A DNA stretch of 11,900 nt from an uncultured Collinsella sp. (GTDB taxonomy: Bacteria > Actinomycetota > Coriobacteriia > Coriobacteriales > Coriobacteriaceae), in NCBI GenBank assembly GCA_900552395.1, contig URZJ01000038.1, forward strand, positions 1-11,900, in the 5' to 3' direction. Every line of letters starts with the position of its first letter. Within the stretch, counting starts at the first letter, position 1. Below the pieces are notes generated by a model that saw only the letters and a program-made list of their open reading frames with translations, had not been told where the DNA came from and ran no database searches. Positions 6,276 through 11,900 of the stretch are shown piece by piece. Made by a program: the position numbers and the translations under genes.

Positions 6276-6974
6276 TTACTCCTCGTCTTCGGCGGCCTCA
6301 GATTTTTTAACGCTAGCACGCTTCTTCTTTTTGGAGAGATCCAGGCCAAAACGTTTAACAAGCATTTCGCAAATCTCGCTCGAACGGGCCTTGAGATAGC
6401 TGCCCTTACCGTTCTCGGCATCGAACTTAAGGCGCAGCGCAAGCTTCTCGGCAACCTCGGCGTCGATCTCGCCCTGGCAAAACTCGTACAGGCAACCGAG
6501 CATGTCGCGATACTCAAGGTCGCCGTGGTAGCACTGGATGGCCTCGTCCAGGATGGGCCAAGCCTCGCGTGAACGCTCGACACTCGTGGCACCCCACACG
6601 CACAGCAGGCGGAAGGCGGCATAGCGCAGCGTGGAGGAGATCTCGTCGAACAGCGCGGTCTCGGCACCCTCAAAGGCGTCCTCCATCTGCTCGGGGCAGG
6701 TGGTGGCGAGTGCCGCCAAGGCATCGAGGGCTTCCCAGCGGGTCTGCGCCTCGGGGCGATCGAGCGCCTCGATCAGCGCGGGCACGCAGGGCACGACGCG
6801 CTGCGGATCGCGCTCGGCAAGCAGGTGCAGCACGCGGGCGGCAAACTGGCGGATGCGGCGCGTGGGGCAGCCGAGCTCCTGGACCAGGCGGTCGACGGCG
6901 TTCTCGTTCTCCTCTGCCAGCTGGAGCTGTGCCAGCTCCTCGTCGGTGAGCTGTTCGTCTTTGTTTTCTGCCAT
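6276..6974 (-). CDS. HEAT-repeat protein of unknown function
   Basis: A 232-residue soluble protein. An acidic N-terminal helix (1-30) is followed by paired helices at about 38-53, 60-72, 76-92 and 112-128. These have the Arg/Ala/Leu spacing of HEAT repeats, for example TRRIRQFAARVLHLLAERD (38-56) and TRWEALDALAALA (78-90). The C-terminal half is helical and ends in a basic patch KKKKRASVKK (215-224) and an acidic EDEE. HEAT proteins usually act as scaffolds, so a protein-binding role is plausible, but no enzyme motif is present and the function is unknown. GAGG lies upstream of the ATG. It is 15 nt downstream of the small membrane-protein gene and 6 nt upstream of icd, so it is almost certainly co-transcribed with them. 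Confidence 0.75.
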   Translation of the reverse strand: MAENKDEQLTDEELAQLQLAEENENAVDRLVQELGCPTRRIRQFAARVLHLLAERDPQRVVPCVPALIEALDRPEAQTRWEALDALAALATTCPEQMEDAFEGAETALFDEISSTLRYAAFRLLCVWGATSVERSREAWPILDEAIQCYHGDLEYRDMLGCLYEFCQGEIDAEVAEKLALRLKFDAENGKGSYLKARSSEICEMLVKRFGLDLSKKKKRASVKKSEAAEDEE

Positions 6975-6989
6975 AGTTACCTCTTCTTA

Positions 6990-7418
6990 CTATTTCTTAG
7001 CGTGCTTGCCAGCACCCTTGCTGTCATCGGTGACCGAGATGAGCTGTCGGTCGGCCGCACCATTGCGACGCGCACGGCGGCGTTCCTCGGCGTCGCCCGC
7101 ATCGGCGGCGGCGCGATGGGCCTTGTTGACGTTAAAAACCTCGTCGTGCTTGCGCCACGGGCCGACGGACTCGCCAAAGCTCATCTTAAGACCGGCGATA
7201 AAGCCGCCGAGCCAGCCGATCGGCGCAAACTGCACCAGCGGGAACAGCGAGAACACCCAGGTCAGCAGGACGACTGCCGCCGCTCCTGCAAAGTTGGCGA
7301 TCCAGTAGTCGCGCTTGGTGATGACGCGCTTTTCGCACGCCCACTGGCCGCACAAAAAGCCGATGTAGATCGCAAAGGGAAAGAGCACCAGCGCAAGCAC
7401 CACGAACGTCCAGCTCAT
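6990..7418 (-). CDS. Small membrane protein of unknown function
   Basis: A 142-residue protein I do not recognise. Hydrophobic segments at about 3-24, 38-60 and 63-77 suggest two or three membrane helices. The remainder (80-142) is a charged, Arg/Ala/Lys-rich soluble tail, including EERRRARRNG (111-120). I chose the ATG at 7418, 5 nt after the stop of the upstream reductase. It is preceded by GAGGAG, formed by the last two Glu codons of that gene; the in-frame start at 7454 lies inside the upstream gene and has no advantage. Tight spacing on both sides puts it in the reductase-HEAT-icd unit. Function unknown. Confidence 0.75.
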   Translation of the reverse strand: MSWTFVVLALVLFPFAIYIGFLCGQWACEKRVITKRDYWIANFAGAAAVVLLTWVFSLFPLVQFAPIGWLGGFIAGLKMSFGESVGPWRKHDEVFNVNKAHRAAADAGDAEERRRARRNGAADRQLISVTDDSKGAGKHAKK

Positions 7419-7423
7419 GGGCG

Positions 7424-8503
7424 CTACTCCTCGTGATGGTGGCCGCAGCAGCACTCGTGGCCGTCATCATGGCCGTGGCCGCCGCAGCACTCGTGGTCCT
7501 CGCCGTGATGGTGGCCGCAACCGCACTCATGCTCGTCGCCGTGCTCGCCGCAACCGCAGCCGTCCTCGTGGGCACCGTGCTCCTCGGGGCGATACTGCGA
7601 CCAGTCCAGACCGGCGGCGATGGCGTCGGCCTCCTCCTTGTAGAGGACCGTGATGGCCTGGGTACCCAGCTTGGCACCACCGATGGCGTCGAGCATGTCG
7701 TAGAGCGTAAAGGCCACGTCGGCGCCGGGCAGCGCGAGCTCGCGGTCATCGGCGTAGGCGAGCGCCAGACGCAGGTCCTTAATGAAGTGCTCGACCATAA
7801 AGCCGGGCTTGTAGTCGCCGTCGAGCGCCTTGGGGGCCAGGCTCTCCATGGCGCCGGACTTGCCGGTGCCGCCCAGGATCATCTGGCGGGTCTTCTCCAG
7901 GTCAAGGCCGCTCAGCTCGGCAAATGCCATGGCGTCGGCCATGCCGACCATGCAGGCGCCCAGCGACACCTGGTTGGCGAGCTTGGCAGCCTGGCCCTTG
8001 CCGGCGCCATCGAAGCAGCAGATGTTGGCCGCAAAGGTGGCAAGGATATCGCGGACCGGCGCGATGTCGTTCTCGGTGGCGCCCACGATAGCCGTGAGCG
8101 TGCCGGCGATAGCGCCCGACTCGCCGCCGGTGACGGGGCAGTCAAACGCCATGCGGCCGGAAACCTGGGCGGCCTCGGCAATGTCACGCGCCAGCTCGGG
8201 CGAGCTCGTGGTGAGGTCGATCAGCACCGCGCCGGGCTTGGTGCACGCGAGCAGGCCGTCGCCCGCCAGGTAGAGCTCCTCGACCTCGGAGGGATAGCCC
8301 ACCATGGTAAAGACGACGTCGGCGTTCGCCGCGGCATCTGCCGGCGTATCGGCCCAGACGGCGCCGCGCTCAACGAGCGCTGCGGCCTTGGACTTGGTGC
8401 GGTTGTTGACCGTGACGGGATAGCCGGCGTCCAGGATGTGGCCGGCGATGGGGGCACCCATGATTCCGGTGCCGATAAATGCGACGGAGAGCTTGTTTGC
8501 CAT
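7424..8503 (-). CDS. Beta-hydroxyacid dehydrogenase (GLYR/GarR/HIBADH family) with His/Cys-rich tail
   Basis: NAD(P)H-dependent reductase of small hydroxy or semialdehyde acids. The N-terminal Rossmann domain has GTGIMGAP (11-18), and NNRTKSK (33-39) after the second strand, where an NRT motif points to NADP rather than NAD. DCPVTGGESGA (121-131) is the substrate loop, and Lys174 in GKGQAAKLANQ (168-178) is the expected catalytic lysine. The all-helical C-terminal domain runs to about 306. Family members normally end near 290-300; here residues 307-359 form an extra tail containing only His (14), Cys (9), Asp/Glu (16), Gly (13) and one Ala. The ATG is preceded by AAAGGAAAGG. It is the first gene of a four-gene unit ending with icd. 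The substrate (tartronate semialdehyde, glyoxylate, succinic semialdehyde, 3-hydroxyisobutyrate) cannot be chosen from sequence. A metal-binding role for the tail is inference. Confidence 0.88.
   Translation of the reverse strand: MANKLSVAFIGTGIMGAPIAGHILDAGYPVTVNNRTKSKAAALVERGAVWADTPADAAANADVVFTMVGYPSEVEELYLAGDGLLACTKPGAVLIDLTTSSPELARDIAEAAQVSGRMAFDCPVTGGESGAIAGTLTAIVGATENDIAPVRDILATFAANICCFDGAGKGQAAKLANQVSLGACMVGMADAMAFAELSGLDLEKTRQMILGGTGKSGAMESLAPKALDGDYKPGFMVEHFIKDLRLALAYADDRELALPGADVAFTLYDMLDAIGGAKLGTQAITVLYKEEADAIAAGLDWSQYRPEEHGAHEDGCGCGEHGDEHECGCGHHHGEDHECCGGHGHDDGHECCCGHHHEE
7427..7585 (-). repeat. Tandem 36-bp (12-residue) repeats encoding a His/Cys tail
   Basis: The 3' end of the reductase gene repeats with a 36-bp period. 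GCAGCACTCGTGG occurs at 7448-7460 and 7484-7496, and GTGATGGTGGCCGC recurs 72 bp apart (7434 and 7506). In protein terms the units cover residues 326-337, 338-349 and 350-359, of the form E-C-x-x-G-H-H/G-H-x-x-x-H, preceded by a more diverged unit (314-325). This suggests growth by tandem duplication, and copy number may vary between strains. Confidence 0.75.
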
Positions 8504-8601
8504 GAAACCTTTCCTTTTGGGTTGGGTGTTGTTACCAGGTTGAATACTCAGCGCCAGCGCTTGGGCTGTGAGTTGGGATCGATTACGGCCGCGTTACTTG
8601 C

Positions 8602-9555
8602 CTACTGACCGCGCACGCGGCGGGCGATGCGGTCGGAAAGCGACGCCTTGTCGGCGCGGTTCTTGCCCCAAAACGCGCAGGCCACCATGCCGGGGCCCAC
8701 GTGCGAGCCGATGGTGGGACCCACGGAGCTGCGAATGATCGTGACGTCGGCGCAGCCCTCCTCCTTGCGGATGGCGGCTTCGAGCCAGTCGCCGTCCTTT
8801 TCGGCATCGGCCGTCATAATGGCGATGGGCATGGTGCGATCGGGCACATAGTTCTCGCGGAACGACTTGAGAATGGACTTGAGCGCCTTCTTGCGACCGC
8901 GGTTGACGCCGATCAGCGACAGCGAGCCGGCCAGGTCGTAGGACAGCTCGGGTTTGACGTCGAGCTTTGCCGTGAGCTGTGCCGCCGCGGGCGGAATGCG
9001 GCCGCCGGCAGCCAGCGCGTCAAAGCTCTCGAGCGTAAAGTAACCGTGGACATAGGTCTTGGCCTCGTTTGCCCAGTCGACCAGCTGCTTGGCGGTCAGT
9101 CCCGCCGAACGCTGACGCACGGCCTCAAGCGCCAAGAGCTCGCCGGTCGCACAGGGCAGAGCGTTGTCGACCACGTACAGCTCAAAGTTGGGATACTCGG
9201 CGCGCACGGCGTCCGCCGCCTGACACGCGGAGTTGTAGCTCGACGACAGCGCCGAGGTAAAGCACAGGTAGACCGTGGGCGTGCCCTCTTTGGCGCACTC
9301 GGTAAAGAACTCGATATAGCGACCGAGCGACACAGCCGAGGTGGACACGCGGGCACCGGCGCGCATGCGATCGTAAAACTCCTTGGGTGTGATGCTCGAC
9401 CAGATGTCATCCGTGCGCTCCTCGCCATCGATAATGAAGGGGAAACCCAAGATATCGACATCGAGGTTCGCGGCGACCTCGGGGCTAAAGTCGCAGCAGG
9501 TATCGACGACGATGCGGCAACGGTCCGAATGACCGGCGGATGCGGCCTTGTCCAT
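8602..9555 (-). CDS. DegV-family fatty-acid-binding protein
   Basis: DegV/FakB proteins bind a fatty acid and present it to the kinase FakA, feeding exogenous acyl chains into phospholipid synthesis. The 317-residue product has the two-domain DegV layout: RIVVDTCCDF (14-23), STSAVS (71-76, the fatty-acid phosphate region), FTSALSSSYNSA (99-110), LAAGGRI (181-187) and SVGPTIGSHVGPGM (277-290), with the conserved histidine at 285. I prefer the ATG at 9555, which is 8 nt from AAGGAG, over the TTG one codon upstream. A strong terminator ends 4 nt before that ribosome site, so how the gene is transcribed is unclear. No fakA-like gene is in the window. The family call is firm; lipid specificity is unknown. 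Confidence 0.9.
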   Translation of the reverse strand: MDKAASAGHSDRCRIVVDTCCDFSPEVAANLDVDILGFPFIIDGEERTDDIWSSITPKEFYDRMRAGARVSTSAVSLGRYIEFFTECAKEGTPTVYLCFTSALSSSYNSACQAADAVRAEYPNFELYVVDNALPCATGELLALEAVRQRSAGLTAKQLVDWANEAKTYVHGYFTLESFDALAAGGRIPPAAAQLTAKLDVKPELSYDLAGSLSLIGVNRGRKKALKSILKSFRENYVPDRTMPIAIMTADAEKDGDWLEAAIRKEEGCADVTIIRSSVGPTIGSHVGPGMVACAFWGKNRADKASLSDRIARRVRGQ

Positions 9556-9578
9556 CAAAGCGACTCCTTACGTAAAAA

Positions 9579-9605
9579 GGCGGCCACCCGCATGGGATGG
9601 CCGCC
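9579..9605 (-). terminator. Rho-independent terminator between hpf and degV
   Basis: An 8-bp GC stem (GGCGGCCA 9579-9586 with TGGCCGCC 9598-9605) continues inward as CCC/GGG past one bulged A, with a GCAT loop. On the minus strand it is followed directly by five T residues (9578-9574). It closes hpf transcription, but its U-run lies only 4 nt before the degV ribosome binding site. Confidence 0.88.
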
Positions 9606-9608
9606 AAC

Positions 9609-9630
9609 CGTTAACTCATGCAAGTTAACG
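9609..9630 (-). other. Hairpin 4 nt after the hpf stop codon
   Basis: A perfect 8-bp inverted repeat (CGTTAACT 9609-9616 with AGTTAACG 9623-9630) has a 6-nt loop. On the minus strand no T-run follows. It sits directly upstream of the real terminator at 9579-9605 and belongs to the tandem-hairpin pattern seen at several gene ends here. Confidence 0.55.
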
Positions 9631-9634
9631 TATT

Positions 9635-10219
9635 TTACTCGTCAAGTGTTTCGATGCGGGGCTTGATGATGCCATATCCACCATTCTTACGGTGATACAC
9701 CACATTGATGAGGCCAGTCGTCGCGTTCTCGAACACGTAGAAGTCGTGGCCGAGCAGATCGGTCTGCACCAGCGCCTGCTCCTCAGTCATCGGGGTGACA
9801 TCGATGACTTTCTCGCGGACGAGCAGGTCGTCCTCCTCCTCGGGCAGCAGCAGGTCGGCCAGATCCTCGACGCGCTCGACCGGCGCGACATCCGCGGCGC
9901 TGGCACCGCCCTGGCGGTTGTCCACGACCTTGGTCTTGAACTTGCGCAGCTGGCGGGTGACCTTATCGGCGGAGAGGTCGATGGCAGCGTACATATCTGC
10001 ACCGTGCTCGGCAACGCGAATCACCGAACCGCGGGCACGAACCGTAACCTCGACGATTGCCGGGTTGGGGTTCGAGGGGTTCTTCTCATAGCGAAGCACG
10101 ACGTCGACTGTCATGGGCTCGATATCGAAAACCTTGAGCGCCTCGCCGATCTTCTCGTCCACATGCGCACGCAGAGCATCGGTTACCGTCGTCTTGCGTC
10201 CAGAAACCTTGATATCCAT
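9635..10219 (-). CDS. hpf: Ribosome hibernation promoting factor, long form
   Basis: Binds the 30S decoding region and, in its long form, dimerises ribosomes into inactive 100S particles during stationary phase. The 194-residue protein has the N-terminal ribosome-binding domain (1-100; MDIKVSGRKTTVTDALRAHV start, DMYAAIDLSADKVTRQLRKFK at 75-95), an acidic linker (118-135), and the C-terminal dimerisation domain with VIDVTPMTEEQAL (138-150) and GHDFYVFENATTG (157-169). Length is normal for long HPF. I start at the ATG at 10219, which has TTGGAG 6 nt upstream and matches the family N-terminus; the upstream in-frame extension to 10279 is not family-like. The leader contains an inverted repeat at 10341-10364. 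Confidence 0.95.
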   Translation of the reverse strand: MDIKVSGRKTTVTDALRAHVDEKIGEALKVFDIEPMTVDVVLRYEKNPSNPNPAIVEVTVRARGSVIRVAEHGADMYAAIDLSADKVTRQLRKFKTKVVDNRQGGASAADVAPVERVEDLADLLLPEEEDDLLVREKVIDVTPMTEEQALVQTDLLGHDFYVFENATTGLINVVYHRKNGGYGIIKPRIETLDE

Positions 10220-10340
10220 ACGTGGCTCCAATCTGCCTCGGGGACTTACTGTACTGGCTATGTACCCATTGCCGTGCATTTAATCACGCGGATTCCCAAA
10301 GACCCGAATAACGATTGCTTGATACCGCATACCGAAGTCT

Positions 10341-10364
10341 CGCACTTTTCCGTGGCAAAGTGCG
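10341..10364 (-). promoter_or_regulatory. Inverted repeat in the hpf leader
   Basis: CGCACTTT (10341-10348) and AAAGTGCG (10357-10364) form a perfect 8-bp inverted repeat around 8 nt (TCCGTGGC). It overlaps the downstream side of a weak -10-like TATAGC (minus strand, 10364-10369). It could be an operator or an RNA hairpin in the leader. Structured RNAs have been described upstream of raiA/hpf genes, but I cannot confirm a match by eye. Confidence 0.45.
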
Positions 10365-10441
10365 CTATAGGAAGGCGACAGCGACCTTGGTTTTGCACCT
10401 AACAAATGTCTTTGAACTGCTGGTTTTATGGGAACGAAAAA

Positions 10442-10470
10442 GCCGGGCTCCCCTGTTGGGAGAGCCCGGC
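10442..10470 (-). terminator. Rho-independent terminator of the solute-binding protein gene
   Basis: A 9-bp stem (GCCGGGCTC 10442-10450 with GAGCCCGGC 10462-10470) is extended by CCC/GGG past one bulged A, with a TGTT loop. On the minus strand it is followed by five T residues (10441-10437). It lies 66 nt after the lipoprotein stop and ends transcription before the hpf leader. Confidence 0.9.
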
Positions 10471-10496
10471 AATGCGTGTTGAAACCGTGAAGAGGC

Positions 10497-10521
10497 GCCT
10501 CTCCTAGCGCATAGGAGAGGC
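10497..10521 (-). other. Hairpin after the lipoprotein stop codon, without U-run
   Basis: A perfect 10-bp inverted repeat (GCCTCTCCTA 10497-10506 with TAGGAGAGGC 10512-10521) with a 5-nt loop lies 15 nt after the stop codon. On the minus strand it is followed by GCCTCTTC, not a T-run. It precedes the true terminator at 10442-10470. Confidence 0.55.
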
Positions 10522-10536
10522 CACCCCTAGCAATAA

Positions 10537-11547
10537 CTAGCTATTGAGTTTGTTAATGTCGTCGTCGGTGATAGTGCCCTCCTGGCTGGACGATTTATCC
10601 TCGGAGGATGCACCCTCGCTGCTCGAATCGGAGGATGCGGACTCGCCGGATCCGGTGTCGGTCGACTGCACGTCGGCGCCCGAGACCGTCTTGGTGGTGA
10701 GGTCATAGGGCATCGTGCCGTACCAAACGGAGTGGACCGCCTCGAGCGTGCCATCGACCGTGATACCGTCGAGGGCATCGCTCACGGCACGGCATAGCTC
10801 GTCGTTGGCCGAGAGGCCCGCGACGCCAAGCGTCGAGGGCGTCTCGAGCGTGCCGACGTAAGAGACCTGGCTCATCAGGCGCGCAAGGTAGCCGCCGGCC
10901 GTGGAGTCGCAGATCACGTAGTCGACCTCGCCGGACTCGAGTGCCTCAAAGCACTCGTTGATGTTGGAGAAGGTCTTTTGGTTGGCCGTGATGCTCTGCT
11001 TGGCGAGCGCTTCCTGCGAGGCCGAGGAGGTCTGAACGCCCAGGGTAGCGGTGTTAAGCGTTTCGGTGGAAACGCTCAGAGACTCGCCGTCGCTCGTCTT
11101 TCCGAACACTGCCGCAGCGTCGTACAGGCAAGTACCAAGCGCGCTGATGTCACCATCCGTGGAATTGATGTCGCCAATGAAGATGTCGGCCTTTTTGTCG
11201 CCAAGCGCGGAATCGGCAGAAGACGCATCGACGAAGGCAACCTTAAGGCCCATACGGCTTGCAAGGGCACGAGCGGCATCGACCGCATAGCCCGTGAGGT
11301 TTCCGTCGGCGTCCTGCATGGCCTGCGGGGCATCAGACGTATCGAGGGCGACCGTCAGGGTTCCCGGCGTGACCAGGGCATCGTCCGACACCGCCGGCGT
11401 GACAACCTCGTGCTCGATCTGGTCGATCGTGGGCGTCGTGAACGTGGACAGTGGGTTGAACGCGCATCCGCTCAGACCCAAAACGGCAATGACCGCCGCG
11501 GTCCCAGCACCTAACCGAGCCGCGTGCACCAAGCTGCCCCTCACCAT
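10537..11547 (-). CDS. Family-3 solute-binding lipoprotein (amino-acid-type ABC binding protein)
   Basis: Extracytoplasmic lipid-anchored binding protein. From the ATG at 11547 the 336-residue product has a lipoprotein signal (basic start, hydrophobic 14-24, lipobox LSGC with Cys28). The fold signature follows: GTLTVALDTSDAPQAMQDADG (62-82), GYAVDAARALASRMGLKVAF (86-105), and the second-lobe segment EVDYVICDSTAGGYLA (207-222). Residues 298-325 are a Ser/Glu-rich tail. In typical members a TPER-like motif after the ADIIIAG strand supplies the arginine that grips the ligand carboxylate; here the matching stretch reads ADIFIGDINSTDGDIS (120-135) with no arginine. No permease or ATPase gene adjoins it inside the window. 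I chose this start because it places the signal peptide at the N-terminus; the open frame upstream looks non-coding. AGGG lies 8 nt upstream, a weak ribosome site. Confidence 0.83.
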   Translation of the reverse strand: MVRGSLVHAARLGAGTAAVIAVLGLSGCAFNPLSTFTTPTIDQIEHEVVTPAVSDDALVTPGTLTVALDTSDAPQAMQDADGNLTGYAVDAARALASRMGLKVAFVDASSADSALGDKKADIFIGDINSTDGDISALGTCLYDAAAVFGKTSDGESLSVSTETLNTATLGVQTSSASQEALAKQSITANQKTFSNINECFEALESGEVDYVICDSTAGGYLARLMSQVSYVGTLETPSTLGVAGLSANDELCRAVSDALDGITVDGTLEAVHSVWYGTMPYDLTTKTVSGADVQSTDTGSGESASSDSSSEGASSEDKSSSQEGTITDDDINKLNS

Positions 11548-11900
11548 GTCCACTACCCTGCCTTCTGTGTCGTATACAATCCGTGCGTTGCGCGGAATAA
11601 CTGGTTGTTCCCACCAGCTGACCTGGTATTTGACCCCACACTTGCGCACCGGGGTGTTTGCTCGGGAGGCCGCAGCCACCTTCACGACTGGCCCGCTCGC
11701 CCGCGAGGCGGTATTGCCCCAAAGAAAGTAGAACGGACGGTGCGGCTTACATCTAGGACGCGCCATGATCGCGCCGCGCGCACGCGGTCGCTTACGTGGA
11801 TCCCTTTGACCGCGTCTGTCTTGGACTAGGATGGACATTTCGTCCGTCCGCAACCACAGCCTGGCAGGAACGTAGCGCATTATAGCCAAGTTCAAGCTAA
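11548..11900 (-). promoter_or_regulatory. Long non-coding leader upstream of the lipoprotein gene
   Basis: No supported gene. The lipoprotein reading frame stays open through this stretch, but codon use there is unlike the neighbours (AGA, AGG, ATA, CTA) and it would bury the signal peptide. Structures seen are an imperfect 8-bp hairpin (11829-11836 with 11842-11849) and a strand segment ACCAG (11613-11617) able to pair with either CTGGT at 11601-11605 or CTGGT at 11623-11627. I found no tRNA, SRP RNA, RNase P RNA or recognisable riboswitch core. Confidence 0.45.
11879..11884 (-). promoter_or_regulatory. Consensus -10 element at the window edge
   Basis: On the minus strand this reads TATAAT, a perfect -10. 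The -35 would fall just outside the window, so the promoter cannot be completed. If used, it would give the lipoprotein gene a leader of about 325 nt. A closer but weaker alternative is GTATAC, about 25 nt before the ATG. Confidence 0.35.

Noticed and set aside
5175..6572. Long plus-strand open frame of 465 codons opposite icd and the HEAT gene
   Set aside because: It is the antisense shadow of two well-supported minus-strand genes in GC-rich DNA; the translation matches no family pattern I recognise.
7433..8608. Plus-strand open frame of 391 codons opposite the reductase
   Set aside because: Antisense shadow; the Ala/Val-rich start is simply the complement of the His/Cys tail codons, while the minus strand gives a complete enzyme.
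9556..9558. TTG start for degV one codon before the ATG
   Set aside because: The ATG has the better 8-nt spacing from AAGGAG; the TTG is only 5 nt away.
10220..10279. Upstream in-frame start for hpf
   Set aside because: HPF proteins start close to MDIKVSGRK, and the ATG at 10219 has TTGGAG upstream.
11575..11640. SRP RNA-like ACCAGGTCAG on the minus strand
   Set aside because: Only a short match; the conserved GGAA tetraloop and AGCAGCC symmetric-loop region are absent.
11548..11895. N-terminal extension of the lipoprotein by 116 residues
   Set aside because: It would bury an intact lipoprotein signal peptide inside the protein, it starts at a TTG, and codon use in the extension is unlike the gene body.
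1..11900. CRISPR arrays, tRNA or rRNA genes, insertion sequences
   Set aside because: I saw no regularly spaced direct repeats, no tRNA T-arm consensus, no rRNA blocks and no transposase-like frame or terminal inverted repeats.

Overview
The window looks like a chromosomal segment of a high-GC Gram-positive anaerobe. A Coriobacteriia/Collinsella-like host is my best guess, inferred from GC-rich coding, strong AGGAGG-type ribosome binding sites, a mannose-family PTS operon and the mix of genes; nothing in the window proves the genus. Every gene I can support lies on the minus strand, so the layout is given in transcription order, from high to low coordinates.

At the right edge (11900-10442) are a long leader of about 350 nt and an orphan family-3 solute-binding lipoprotein with a serine-rich C-terminus, closed by two hairpins. 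Next (10441-9574) is hpf, the long-form ribosome hibernation factor. Its leader carries an 8-bp inverted repeat, and a U5 terminator lies almost against the RBS of the following degV-family fatty-acid-binding gene (9555-8602).

After a 98-nt gap comes a tight four-gene unit (8503-5184): a beta-hydroxyacid dehydrogenase/GLYR-type reductase with a 53-residue His/Cys/Asp/Glu/Gly tail, a small membrane protein, a HEAT-repeat protein, and an NAD-type isocitrate dehydrogenase. Gene spacings are 5, 15 and 6 nt, and a terminator ends the unit. Then comes a single gene (5057-3975) for a membrane-anchored protein with a SurA-N-like extracellular helical domain and its own terminator.

A 630-nt AT-rich non-coding region (3974-3345) follows. 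It holds five copies of an 11-bp box, CGGTRAACGGT, in two clusters, plus a candidate extended -10 promoter. It leads into a five-gene mannose-family PTS operon (3344-139) in the order IIA, YajC-like, IIB, IIC, IID, closed by two hairpins. The PTS would import and phosphorylate a sugar, with phosphate passing from HPr to IIA His9, then to IIB His17, then to the sugar bound by the IIC/IID membrane complex. The sugar cannot be assigned from this window.

The observations most worth following up are the His/Cys tail on the reductase, the operator-like box array upstream of the PTS operon, the enlarged acidic loop in IID, the degV terminator-RBS arrangement, and tandem hairpins at four of the five identified transcript ends.
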